From contig NGFH01000002.1 in the NCBI GenBank assembly GCA_002215675.1, forward strand, positions 347,887 through 411,886: DNA of 64,000 nt, in the 5' to 3' direction. The notes below the pieces were generated by a model. It worked only from the letters and a program-made list of their open reading frames with translations. It was not told the DNA's origin and did not search any database. Shown in pieces: positions 44,213 through 51,814 of this stretch; position 1 is the first letter of the stretch, and the number at the start of each line of letters is the position of its first letter. The position numbers and the translations under genes were made by a program. The stretch comes from Bacteroidetes bacterium 2013_40CM_41_45 (GTDB lineage: Bacteria > Bacteroidota > Bacteroidia > AKYH767-A > 2013-40CM-41-45).

Positions 44213-44716
44213 TTACTTGTCCTTCACTACATTATTATTCTTCAACGTCACATAAATACGCTGGCAGGCATTGTCGCCCGTTATTTCCATTTTGCCACCG
44301 CGGATTGCGTCCCTGATTTTGTGAACCGTTAATGCTTCCCCATTTACAATCATGGTGACCTGCTTCATGACATTCGCAGCCGTAAAATGCTCCAGTTTTT
44401 CAGAAGCAAGGCGGCTGAAAGTAAGCTGAAGCTTCATTTTTGTCCCTGTTTGCGGAAGAAGCAAAGGTTCTTCTCCTAATACCAGGGGAACAAAATCCGA
44501 AGTATTCACAAGCAGTCCTGTTGAGCTATCGGGAGCGTTTTCGATAAAATCGTGATTGAAATGCACAAGCGCCTGGTTGCTTTTCAGGGTAACTGTCTTT
44601 GTATCGTGAAGCTCTTTGTCTACCAGGTACAAACCGTCTTTTAATTGTTTGTTTTGTTGGGCGATGCCCATAGTATAGATGCACGCGAAGAGCATCAATA
44701 TGATTATCTTTTTCAT
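44213..44716 (-). CDS. Secreted protein with a SecD-P1-head-like domain
   Basis: 167 residues. A signal peptide (MKKIIILMLFACIYTMGIAQ) is followed by a region starting KQLKDGLYLVDK. The C-terminal half (LQLTFSRLASEKLEHFTAAN, VMKQVTMIVNGEALTVHKIR, DAIRGGKMEITGDNA) fits the SecD P1-head pattern (L.F....A.......N....++..+G..+....+...I.GG...I.G). It resembles the lipoprotein at 41095 in architecture, though overall identity is low. It is a soluble periplasmic or surface protein; no partner is evident. Confidence 0.7.
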   Translation of the reverse strand: MKKIIILMLFACIYTMGIAQQNKQLKDGLYLVDKELHDTKTVTLKSNQALVHFNHDFIENAPDSSTGLLVNTSDFVPLVLGEEPLLLPQTGTKMKLQLTFSRLASEKLEHFTAANVMKQVTMIVNGEALTVHKIRDAIRGGKMEITGDNACQRIYVTLKNNNVVKDK

Positions 44717-44752
44717 AAGATTATTTTTTTTAAATAATTAAATAATAAGCTA

Positions 44753-44779
44753 AGGTGGCTGAGCTTGTCGAAGCCACCT
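44753..44779. repeat. TGAGCTTGTCGAA hairpin, copy 1
   Basis: A perfect 8-base stem AGGTGGCT/AGCCACCT around the loop GAGCTTGTCGA. It lies upstream of the 44213 gene in an otherwise featureless gap. A second copy of the loop sequence occurs near 52885. Confidence 0.75.
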
Positions 44780-44811
44780 CTGTTAAGTCAGAATAAATTG
44801 ACCGGAAAAAA

Positions 44812-45180
44812 TTAAGCAGCTATAGGCGGCTCGTGCAAGCCGGAAGCAAAATATAAATTGTAGCTGCTTTGCTTTAAAAGAATTTTAATTTGTAAAAAGT
44901 TCTTCTCCCAAATGGTTGGCCGTTGCGCTCTGCTATCCTGCGAATTTGTTTTTGTTAATTCAGGAGAAGAGGAATACGATAATGACCCGGGGATTTTTAC
45001 CTCATGCTTTTCTGAAACAGCAGGACTTTTATAGGATAAAACATACTCACTATGCTTTTGAGCTTTTACCTGTTTTCTTGATTCTGAAAGATGATTGAAG
45101 AAATAAAAAAGCGCGCCAAATAAAAAGCAGGCAAGGAGAATATCTCTAAGGCCTTCGAATTTTTTATTCGGGTTATTCAC
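44812..45180 (-). CDS. Small membrane protein, unknown
   Basis: 122 residues with a GTG start (MNNPNKKFEGLRDILLACFL). One membrane helix lies at about residues 12-29. The remainder is polar, with a Ser-rich middle (SLSYSSSPELTKTNSQ), and ends SGLHEPPIAA. No Cys pair, no recognisable domain. The gene lies between secreted-protein genes on the same strand. The reading frame is consistent, but without family support it remains a moderate call. Confidence 0.5.
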   Translation of the reverse strand: MNNPNKKFEGLRDILLACFLFGALFYFFNHLSESRKQVKAQKHSEYVLSYKSPAVSEKHEVKIPGSLSYSSSPELTKTNSQDSRAQRPTIWEKNFLQIKILLKQSSYNLYFASGLHEPPIAA

Positions 45181-45222
45181 GGAGCAAAAGTATGAAATAG
45201 ATGCTTTGGTTGCCGCTTCCTA

Positions 45223-45654
45223 TTATTTTGACATGGCGAGAATACCCGGTGTACCGCGGGGAATTAATTTGTTATTTATGGATACCACATAAAAATGAAA
45301 CCCGATGGAGGCATGCTCCCTTGCTTTGAAGAAAGCTGTTATCCTTGTACCTCTTGCGTTTTCTTCTCCCACCTCAACGCGGTCTATATTTAAATTCTCT
45401 GACAAAGCAGGGTTGAGAAAAATTTTCAAGTGATTAAAGCTCTGATAAAGATTCATTCCTTTCGCAGGTCTATGAACTCTCTGCCAAACGGAATCCTCCG
45501 GCGACCATAGATTAACGAACGATACGCTGTCTGATGTTTTTAAATAACCCCACACTTTTTCTAAAAACTGCTGCGCTTCTTTTTCACTTATCTTCTGTGC
45601 ATGCGCAACAGCAAGTAATAAAACACAAATTATTATGGTGAATATTTTTTTCAT
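45223..45654 (-). CDS. Small secreted protein, tandem duplicate 1
   Basis: 143 residues. Signal peptide MKKIFTIIICVLLLAVAHAQ, then KISEKEAQQFLEKVWGYLKT, SDSVSFVNLW and a C-terminal beta-rich part (ITAFFKAREHASIGFHFYVV). The helix-then-sheet pattern and length suggest an NTF2-like fold, but this is only a guess. The first 60 residues are nearly identical to those of the adjacent gene, while the rest differs strongly. Function unknown. Confidence 0.72.
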   Translation of the reverse strand: MKKIFTIIICVLLLAVAHAQKISEKEAQQFLEKVWGYLKTSDSVSFVNLWSPEDSVWQRVHRPAKGMNLYQSFNHLKIFLNPALSENLNIDRVEVGEENARGTRITAFFKAREHASIGFHFYVVSINNKLIPRGTPGILAMSK

Positions 45655-45673
45655 GACTTAGTGGAATTCTTTG

Positions 45674-46114
45674 TCACTTCGTATCATCCATCCCTGCTAT
45701 AAAATGTGGCTGACTTCGGGCGCTCCAGTTGTCATTTATTTTTATAACATGGAACGAAAATCCCATTCTGCCATGCAACCTGGTATTGAACATGGCTGTT
45801 ATTTCGTTTCCTTTGCCATCCTCGTTTCCAATTTCAATGGGTTCCATTTTTGCATCAGATATTATAGCAGGAAAGAGAAAATCCTGCAGCCAATGAAAGC
45901 TTTTCATGTAATCAGTTCCACCAATCGGTGTGTGAATTCTCTGCCAAACGGAATCCTCAGGCAACCATAGATTAACGAACGATACGCTATCCGATGTTTT
46001 TAAATAGCCCCACACTTTTTCTAAAAACTGCTGCGCTTCTTTTTCATTTATCTTCTGTGCATGCGCAACGGTAAGTAGTAACAAGCAAATTGTTGTGGTG
46101 AATATTTTTTTCAT
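45674..46114 (-). CDS. Small secreted protein, tandem duplicate 2
   Basis: 146 residues from MKKIFTTTICLLLLTVAHAQ; the open frame extends 43 codons further up, but the signal peptide fixes the start. It is the paralogue of the gene 19 bases downstream. The 5' 180 bases or so of the two genes are close to 90 percent alike by eye, whereas the 3' halves share only scattered residues (NEITAMFNTRLHGRMGFSFHV vs the partner). Mosaic similarity suggests gene conversion or selection on one half. Confidence 0.75.
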   Translation of the reverse strand: MKKIFTTTICLLLLTVAHAQKINEKEAQQFLEKVWGYLKTSDSVSFVNLWLPEDSVWQRIHTPIGGTDYMKSFHWLQDFLFPAIISDAKMEPIEIGNEDGKGNEITAMFNTRLHGRMGFSFHVIKINDNWSARSQPHFIAGMDDTK

Positions 46115-46189
46115 AACAGGACGGATAAAGATAAAGCTTTTGCAAATCATTTTCTCCTCCGAAAAATTTTGCCATATTTGTCTTCCATT

Positions 46190-47749
46190 ATGGAACTTTT
46201 CGGCAGGCGAACAAAGTATTATTACCTGTCTTTTCTCAAGCACGACTTTAAAGCAAGCATTACGGTTTTCTTTGTTGCGCTTCCGCTTTGCTTGGGAATT
46301 TCGCTGGCATCGGGCGCACCGGTTTATTCAGGACTTATAGCCGGCATCATCGGTGGCGTTGTAATTTCTTTCATCAGTAAATCAGAGCTAAGCGTAAGCG
46401 GACCGGCTGCCGGGCTCACTGCCATCTGTGCTTCGGCCATTATACAGCTCGGCTCCCTCGAAATATTTTTTATGGCTGTCGCTCTTGCAGGGCTGCTCCA
46501 GGTTTTGCTTGGAGTATTCCGGTTAGGTGGATTTACGCACTTCATCCCTTCCTCTGTCATTAAAGCCATGCTGGCTGCTATTGGAATTATTTTAATCACC
46601 AAGCAGGTTCCGCTGTTGATGGGCTACGACAAACCCGATTTCTGGACAAAAGAATTATTCAACATTATCACCTTCAAAAGCGGTTTCCATTATGTAGATG
46701 ATTTATACCGGCATACATCGGCAGGAGCGGTGGTGATTTCCTTGCTTTCGTTTGTAGTGCTTTTTGTCTGGAGAAAATACCTTTGGAAGAGCATTCCGTT
46801 TATTCCTGCATCGTTTGTCACTGTTTTCACCGGGGCGTTGCTTGCATGGCTCTTCAACAGTTATCTAAGTAGGCTAAGACTTGAGCCGGAACAGTTTGTT
46901 TCGGTGCCGCATGATGTTTTCTCGCACCTGCAACTCACCGGTTTTACCGAAGTGTTCAGCAGCATTGAAATATGGAAGTACGCTGTAGTCATTTGCTTTG
47001 TTGCCGTGCTGGAAACGCTGCTGAGCATAGAAGCTATAGACAAGCTTGACCCGTACAACCGCATTACTCCGCAAAACCGTGAGCTCATTGCTCAGGGAAC
47101 GGGAAATTTTCTGAGCGGGCTCATAGGCGGGCTTCCCATCACGGCAGTTATTGTGCGCAGCTCTGCCAATGCTGAAGCAGGAGCGAGAACAAAACTTTCT
47201 TCTATCACACACGGATTATGGCTGCTGCTTGCGGTGATGCTTGCTGTGCCACTCATTAACCGCGTGCCGTATTGCGTACTTGCTGTTATCCTGGTGCGCA
47301 CGGGCTACAACCTGGCAAAACCGCGCATGATTAAATCCGTTTTAAGACAGGGGAGAGAGCAGTTTCTGCCGTTTATCGTTACAGTGGTTGCTGTTTTGTT
47401 TACCGATTTGCTCATCGGTGTACTCATCGGTGTTACCTATGCCATTTATTTCCTGATGAAGCATACCTACCGCGCAGGATTTACAATAGAGGAAAGCACT
47501 GAAGGAACCATAAAACATTTTACCATTGAGCTTGCTCTTAACGTCAGCTTCCTGAACAAGAAAAGATTTATTGAAATGCTCGATAAGCTTCCTGAATATT
47601 CTGTGGTAGAAATCAACGGTTCAAAAAGTGTTTACATAGACCGTGACATTCTTGAAATCTTTCACGACTTCAAATCCAAAGCTCACCAAAGGCACATTCA
47701 GCTCACGCTGAAAAATATTCCTGATGTGGAAACGATAGAGCTGCATTGA
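46190..47749 (+). CDS. SulP-family anion transporter with STAS domain
   Basis: 519 residues from MELFGRRTKYYYLSFLKHDF. It has ten or more membrane helices with SulP signatures: FVALPLCLGISLASGAPVYS near the N-terminus, SELSVSGPAAGLTAICAS, and IAQGTGNFLSGLIGGLPITA. The C-terminal 100 residues form a STAS domain (YSVVEINGSKSVYIDRDILE). SulP proteins carry sulfate, bicarbonate or dicarboxylates. No carbonic anhydrase gene is beside it, so the substrate is open. It is divergent from the duplicated secreted-protein genes; a TATTTG-like element precedes the ATG. Confidence 0.93.
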   Translation: MELFGRRTKYYYLSFLKHDFKASITVFFVALPLCLGISLASGAPVYSGLIAGIIGGVVISFISKSELSVSGPAAGLTAICASAIIQLGSLEIFFMAVALAGLLQVLLGVFRLGGFTHFIPSSVIKAMLAAIGIILITKQVPLLMGYDKPDFWTKELFNIITFKSGFHYVDDLYRHTSAGAVVISLLSFVVLFVWRKYLWKSIPFIPASFVTVFTGALLAWLFNSYLSRLRLEPEQFVSVPHDVFSHLQLTGFTEVFSSIEIWKYAVVICFVAVLETLLSIEAIDKLDPYNRITPQNRELIAQGTGNFLSGLIGGLPITAVIVRSSANAEAGARTKLSSITHGLWLLLAVMLAVPLINRVPYCVLAVILVRTGYNLAKPRMIKSVLRQGREQFLPFIVTVVAVLFTDLLIGVLIGVTYAIYFLMKHTYRAGFTIEESTEGTIKHFTIELALNVSFLNKKRFIEMLDKLPEYSVVEINGSKSVYIDRDILEIFHDFKSKAHQRHIQLTLKNIPDVETIELH

Positions 47750-47763
47750 AGCAGGGTTAAAAC

Positions 47764-47794
47764 AAAAAAACCACGCCTTGCAGCGTGGTCTTAA
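47764..47794 (-). terminator. Terminator between SulP and the coiled-coil gene
   Basis: ACCACGC/GCGTGGT stem (47770-47776 and 47783-47789). The T-run is on the minus strand, so it chiefly stops transcription of the leftward coiled-coil gene; the hairpin may serve both directions. Confidence 0.82.
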
Positions 47795-47811
47795 AGTAAA
47801 ACTTTTAAGTT

Positions 47812-48705
47812 TTATTTCAGCGTAAACGTAGTTGTTCCACTCAGGGCGCCATCGGTATAAATCTCAGCCGTGTAGGTTCCTTTGGAGTAAATGCGCTCGG
47901 CTTCTTCGTAAGCCGTGCAAACATTTTGCTTTGCGTTGTTGTATGTAATGGTTTGCATGGAGCTGTACATTACGTCTTCGCCTGTGCCGGGTTTTTTAAA
48001 CGTGGCAGAGCCGGCGCCGCGGTCGCCCATCACTTTTCCTTCGGGAGTAAGAATACGCAGGTACACATTTTTGTCGCCTGCTTTGGCAATCTTGTTTTCC
48101 AACAAGTCAAAGCACACTTGCACCTTGTTGGTGCGCCTGGCAAGCGCTGTCTCGGTGTATTTATCTTTCGATTTTTTCTTGTAGGGAGTTACTTTAAGGT
48201 ATTCAGCCGCCAGCACCGATGCAGTGCTCACCGTGGTCTCAAGGTTTTTGGTAAGCGATTTCACCGATGTGGTAAGCACTTCCTTTTCTTCCTTCAGCAT
48301 CTGGTTAGATACCAGCAGCGAATCAATTTTGCTCAGGTATTCCTCGCGCATGGAACGCAGTTCATCCAACTCTGCTTTAAGCTTGGTGTTAAGTACCGAT
48401 GCATTTTTTTCGGTTTTAACAAGCTCTTTAATGCGCTGGTCCTGCTTGTCAACGCGGGAGTTGGCTTCGGCAAGCATGCTGTCGAGCTGCGAATTCATGC
48501 CTTTGTAATTATTCAGCTCGTTGCGGGTTTCGCCCAGTTCTTTTTCCACGTTAACCCTTTCAATAATGAGCGTATCCACCCGCTGCTCGTAAACGGTAAC
48601 GGTGTCGGAATGATTCCACCATTGATAAACGTTGATGAGAACGGATAAAATAAGCAGCACGATAAGGGTAGTGTTATTTTTTTTGCCTGAAGGGTTGTTT
48701 TCCAT
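47812..48705 (-). CDS. Membrane-anchored coiled-coil protein, unknown
   Basis: 297 residues. A single N-terminal helix (TTLIVLLILSVLINVYQWW, about 12-30) is followed by a coiled coil of about 125 residues (NVEKELGETRNELNNYKGMN, ELVKTEKNASVLNTKLKAEL). A C-terminal beta domain follows (VCFDLLENKIAKAGDKNVYL, RILTPEGKVMGDRGAGSATF, KGTYTAEIYTDGALSGTTTF). The topology suggests an envelope protein reaching into the periplasm. It is divergent from the Hpt/receiver pair. I do not recognise the family. Confidence 0.75.
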   Translation of the reverse strand: MENNPSGKKNNTTLIVLLILSVLINVYQWWNHSDTVTVYEQRVDTLIIERVNVEKELGETRNELNNYKGMNSQLDSMLAEANSRVDKQDQRIKELVKTEKNASVLNTKLKAELDELRSMREEYLSKIDSLLVSNQMLKEEKEVLTTSVKSLTKNLETTVSTASVLAAEYLKVTPYKKKSKDKYTETALARRTNKVQVCFDLLENKIAKAGDKNVYLRILTPEGKVMGDRGAGSATFKKPGTGEDVMYSSMQTITYNNAKQNVCTAYEEAERIYSKGTYTAEIYTDGALSGTTTFTLK

Positions 48706-48843
48706 AGAGCTTGATTTTAGAACGAGGGGTAAAAATAAATATTTTTAGGTAACGACACTGTTACCTGCATTATGAAAACTTTTTGACAGCAGAATTGACA
48801 GATTAATTTATTGCTGTATTATTGTATCCGAATCAAGACCGTT

Positions 48844-49197
48844 ATGGAAGAGACGCAAAAAATAACCGACCTTAGTTTTCTTACGAACTTTGCTGCGGGC
48901 GATACGGCAAGGATGAAAAAATACATTGGTATGTTCCTGCAGATAGCGCCCCAGCAGATGGAAAAAATAAAGGCAGCGCTTGCCGCATCGGACTGGGATG
49001 CTGTGCGCGCCAACGCCCATTCGCTAAAGCCGCAGATTACGTATATGGGAATTAACGGAGGTGATGTGCTCATCAAAAAGATTGAAGACGATGCCGCAGC
49101 GCGCGCCAACCTTGCCGAACTTCCGGGCATAGTAAGCCGTATGGATGACTTATGCGGTAAAGCCATTACCGAGCTTGAACTCTTTATGAAACAATAA
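48844..49197 (+). CDS. Histidine phosphotransfer (Hpt) domain protein
   Basis: 117 residues from MEETQKITDLSFLTNFAAGD. A four-helix bundle with the phosphoacceptor His in ANAHSLKPQITYMG (about residue 60), preceded by MKKYIGMFLQIAPQQMEKIK. It would pass phosphate between receiver domains. The next gene, 14 bases downstream, encodes a receiver anchored to the membrane, its obvious partner. No hybrid kinase is nearby. Confidence 0.92.
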   Translation: MEETQKITDLSFLTNFAAGDTARMKKYIGMFLQIAPQQMEKIKAALAASDWDAVRANAHSLKPQITYMGINGGDVLIKKIEDDAAARANLAELPGIVSRMDDLCGKAITELELFMKQ

Positions 49198-49211
49198 TAT
49201 ATTTTTAAGGC

Positions 49212-49733
49212 ATGAAAGAAATCCGGAATATCTTTATAGTGGATGATGACGCAATGCAGTCCACGATGCTTGCTGACCACCTCAGTAAATATTCGTACCT
49301 GAACATACAATCGTATTTATCGGGCGAAGAGTGCATGAAAAACCTGGAAACCGAAAAACCGCAGATTGTATTCCTCGATTATTATTTCGATAAAGTAGGC
49401 ATAGGCGCCATGAACGGGCTTGATATTCTTAAAGCCATCAAAGCCAAAAGCCCTGCCACAGAAGTGGTGATGTGGTCGGGCCAGGATAAAATTGAAGTGG
49501 CTGTCAACACCATGAAATACGGGGCGTTTGATTACATCGTAAAAAGCGAAAGCGCATTTCACCGTTCGGAAAATGTCATTTTCAACATCATCCGCAAACT
49601 CAAGCTCGAATATAGTGCGAAGTATTATAAGCGGCTCACCATTATTTTCGGAGTTGTACTGGCGCTAATGATAATTGCAGCCATTGTCCTTCAACTCATG
49701 GGCAAAATTTCGGTGAATCCGGGCTGGATGTGA
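49212..49733 (+). CDS. Receiver domain with C-terminal membrane anchor
   Basis: 173 residues. An N-terminal receiver carries the acidic residues in IFIVDDDAMQS, the phosphoacceptor Asp in IVFLDYYFDK (about residue 56), and Lys in DYIVKSESAF. After it, at about residues 141-165, a single hydrophobic helix (LTIIFGVVLALMIIAAIVLQ) is followed by a short tail. Response regulators with a C-terminal membrane helix are unusual. The likely partner is the Hpt protein encoded just upstream. Output is unknown. Confidence 0.88.
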   Translation: MKEIRNIFIVDDDAMQSTMLADHLSKYSYLNIQSYLSGEECMKNLETEKPQIVFLDYYFDKVGIGAMNGLDILKAIKAKSPATEVVMWSGQDKIEVAVNTMKYGAFDYIVKSESAFHRSENVIFNIIRKLKLEYSAKYYKRLTIIFGVVLALMIIAAIVLQLMGKISVNPGWM

Positions 49734-49737
49734 TAGT

Positions 49738-49823
49738 AGTTATAAGTTATATGTTATTCATTATACGTCTGCCTAGAACTGGTTTTGTTTTCGTATGACT
49801 AATAACGTATGACGTATAATTAT
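49738..49823. repeat. Heptad-repeat inverted element, copy 11
   Basis: The left arm (49738-49766) has AGTTATA, AGTTATA, TGTTATT, CATTATA. The right arm (49792-49823) has CGTATGA, CTAATAA, CGTATGA, CGTATAA, inverted relative to the left. It fills the gap between the receiver gene and the omega-amidase gene. Confidence 0.82.
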
Positions 49824-49831
49824 TTATCCTG

Positions 49832-50617
49832 ATGGACGACCTCCGCATAACTCTTATACAGACGTCCCTCCATTGGGAAAACCCTGCTGCCAACCGGCAG
49901 ATGTTTTCAAAGCATTTCGATTCCGTTAAAGAAGAAACAGATATAATTGTTTTGCCCGAAATGTTCAGCACCGGCTTTACGATGAATACTTCTGCAGCAG
50001 AACCTATGAATGGCGAAACGGTTGAATGGCTGAAGCAGGAAGCTCAACGAAAAAAGTGCGTCATCACGGGTAGTTTGCTTATCGAAGAAACAGGAGAATA
50101 TTTTAACCGGCTCTTCTGGATGAAACCGGATGGAATTTTTTTGACGTATGACAAGCGTCACCTGTTTCGTCTTTCAGGAGAAGAAAAAGTTTTCACTCCA
50201 GGAAATAAAAAACTTATAACAGAATTGAAGGGATGGAAAATCTGCCCGATGGTTTGTTATGACCTTCGCTTTCCGGTATGGTCAAGAAGAACGCCTGAAT
50301 CGGATTACGATGTTTTAATTTATGCAGCCAACTGGCCGCGGAAAAGAATTGCTGCGTGGAACCTGCTGTTGCCGGCGCGTGCCGTAGAAAACCAGTCGTA
50401 TGTTATTGGCGTTAACCGGTGGGGTAAAGATGGAACCAACGCAGAGCATCCCGGTTATTCTGTTGCTCTTGATTTTGCAGGAAAAAAATTAAACAATAAA
50501 GAATCAGGAGAATTTATTGAAACCATTTCGCTTTCCGCTTCAACGCTTCAGCAATTCCGTAACCAATTTCCTTTTCACCTGGATGCTGATAGATTTAAGC
50601 TGGAGAACGGAGAATAA
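49832..50617 (+). CDS. Omega-amidase, YafV-type carbon-nitrogen hydrolase
   Basis: 261 residues of the nitrilase superfamily. Catalytic Glu in VLPEMFSTGFTM, Lys in YDKRHLFRLSGE, and Cys in CPMVCYDLRFPVWSR; also NWPRKRIAAWNLLLPARAVE. The pattern matches the omega-amidase/YafV branch, which hydrolyses 2-oxoglutaramate or 2-oxosuccinamate and repairs side products of transamination. The start ATG lies 8 bases after heptad array copy 11. Confidence 0.93.
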   Translation: MDDLRITLIQTSLHWENPAANRQMFSKHFDSVKEETDIIVLPEMFSTGFTMNTSAAEPMNGETVEWLKQEAQRKKCVITGSLLIEETGEYFNRLFWMKPDGIFLTYDKRHLFRLSGEEKVFTPGNKKLITELKGWKICPMVCYDLRFPVWSRRTPESDYDVLIYAANWPRKRIAAWNLLLPARAVENQSYVIGVNRWGKDGTNAEHPGYSVALDFAGKKLNNKESGEFIETISLSASTLQQFRNQFPFHLDADRFKLENGE

Positions 50618-50654
50618 AAAAAATCCTCCTGCCGTTTCCGACAGAAGGATTTTC
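50617..50654. terminator. Terminator between convergent genes (amidase / T9SS cargo)
   Basis: AAATCCTcCTGcCG (from 50621) pairs imperfectly with CGaCAGaAGGATTT (to 50651). T residues follow in both directions, most strongly on the minus strand. Confidence 0.8.
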
Positions 50655-50672
50655 CAACCTCTTTAGAAAAAA

Positions 50673-51716
50673 TTATTTTATAACAGAAAACTTACCGGTG
50701 CTCACAGCACTTCCCGAAGTTACTGTATACAAATACGTTCCCGCGGAAAGATTTTCTACATTGAGTGGCAGCGAATATTTTCCTGAAACATTAGCGACCT
50801 GGCGTTTAGTGATTTCGCTTCCTAAAATATCCGTAACCCTTACGGTAACATCTGATGTTCCATTCACAGTAAAGTTAAGAGCGGTATTTCGTGTTGCCGG
50901 GTTAGGAAAAGCATATATTTTCAGCGGGTCGTGTTTGATTTCATTAACGCCGATGGCAGCTGTGCCGGTTACAAGAATATCGTCCAATGAAAGTAAATTA
51001 TCATCGTGGGTATAATGTAAAAAGGCGATATAAATGTCTTGTCCCGAGAAAGCAGCTAAGCTTGCGCTGGTATCTTTTTGAATACCCCTAAGCCGTATCG
51101 AATCGCCATGATATTCTACATCTGTTCCGCTCAATCCCTGGATATAGGTATTTGGTGGCGCAAAGAAATATGAACCAAAGCTGCTGTCCGGTGGATCAGC
51201 AGGTTGATTTATCCATCCGGTCATTTCAGCTGCTTTAAAAAGAGTATCCTGGAAAGCATTCAAATCATTGGTGGCCGTAGAAAGAAGCACCATATAACCA
51301 TCCAGGTAGCGGGGAGTCTGAAACGTGGCTGATTTCCAGCTAACTTTTGCATTTCCATCAATAATATGAATGGAAGGAGTAATAAGATAATTTTCAACCG
51401 GTGTACTGGCATTGTTTGTCCATGAATTACTTGCCATGCAACCATCAGAGGAATCCACATCGGCAAAGCCACCCGATTGCCAAAACCACTCTCCCGGACG
51501 TCCGCCTTGAGTACTTGCGTCAGCCAGGTTGTCCTGGTCCCAATCGTACCAGTTTGGATCTGCCATTGCTGCCGGAGGCGCAGCCTGGTATTGAAAGTTT
51601 CCGTTTGGATTCGTTGTAACATCCACCTCAAAAGGTTCATACAGCAGCGTGTCGTTTTGTGCAAGACACACCACCGCAAGAAAAGAAAATAAAAAAGTAG
51701 TACTAATTTTTTTCAT
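50673..51716 (-). CDS. T9SS-secreted protein, choice-of-anchor-J type
   Basis: 347 residues. The signal peptide (MKKISTTFLFSFLAVVCLAQ) is followed by a jelly-roll domain of the cleaved-adhesin/choice-of-anchor-J type (FEVDVTTNPNG, NYLITPSIHIIDGNAKVSWK, YIAFLHYTHDDNLLSLDDIL). The last 75 residues form a T9SS type A sorting domain (YAFPNPATRNTALNFTV, TDILGSEITKRQ, LSAGTYLYTV, GKFSVIK). It should be exported by T9SS and either anchored or released. The PorU/PorV-like genes at 54-60 kb may belong to the same pathway. Confidence 0.9.
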   Translation of the reverse strand: MKKISTTFLFSFLAVVCLAQNDTLLYEPFEVDVTTNPNGNFQYQAAPPAAMADPNWYDWDQDNLADASTQGGRPGEWFWQSGGFADVDSSDGCMASNSWTNNASTPVENYLITPSIHIIDGNAKVSWKSATFQTPRYLDGYMVLLSTATNDLNAFQDTLFKAAEMTGWINQPADPPDSSFGSYFFAPPNTYIQGLSGTDVEYHGDSIRLRGIQKDTSASLAAFSGQDIYIAFLHYTHDDNLLSLDDILVTGTAAIGVNEIKHDPLKIYAFPNPATRNTALNFTVNGTSDVTVRVTDILGSEITKRQVANVSGKYSLPLNVENLSAGTYLYTVTSGSAVSTGKFSVIK

Positions 51717-51814
51717 GAGTTTTTGTTTTATGCGTTTATTAAATCCGGCTCTAAATTAGTCAGAAATTTTCTATCAGCAAATGTAATATTTATCGCTGAA
51801 AAATTTATGTGCAG

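Noticed and set aside
47926-48648. Long frame (240 codons) antisense to the coiled-coil protein gene
   Set aside because: The minus-strand gene has a membrane helix, coiled coil, C-terminal domain and terminator. The antisense product is Phe/His/Val-rich with no domain, typical of the complement of coiled-coil codons.
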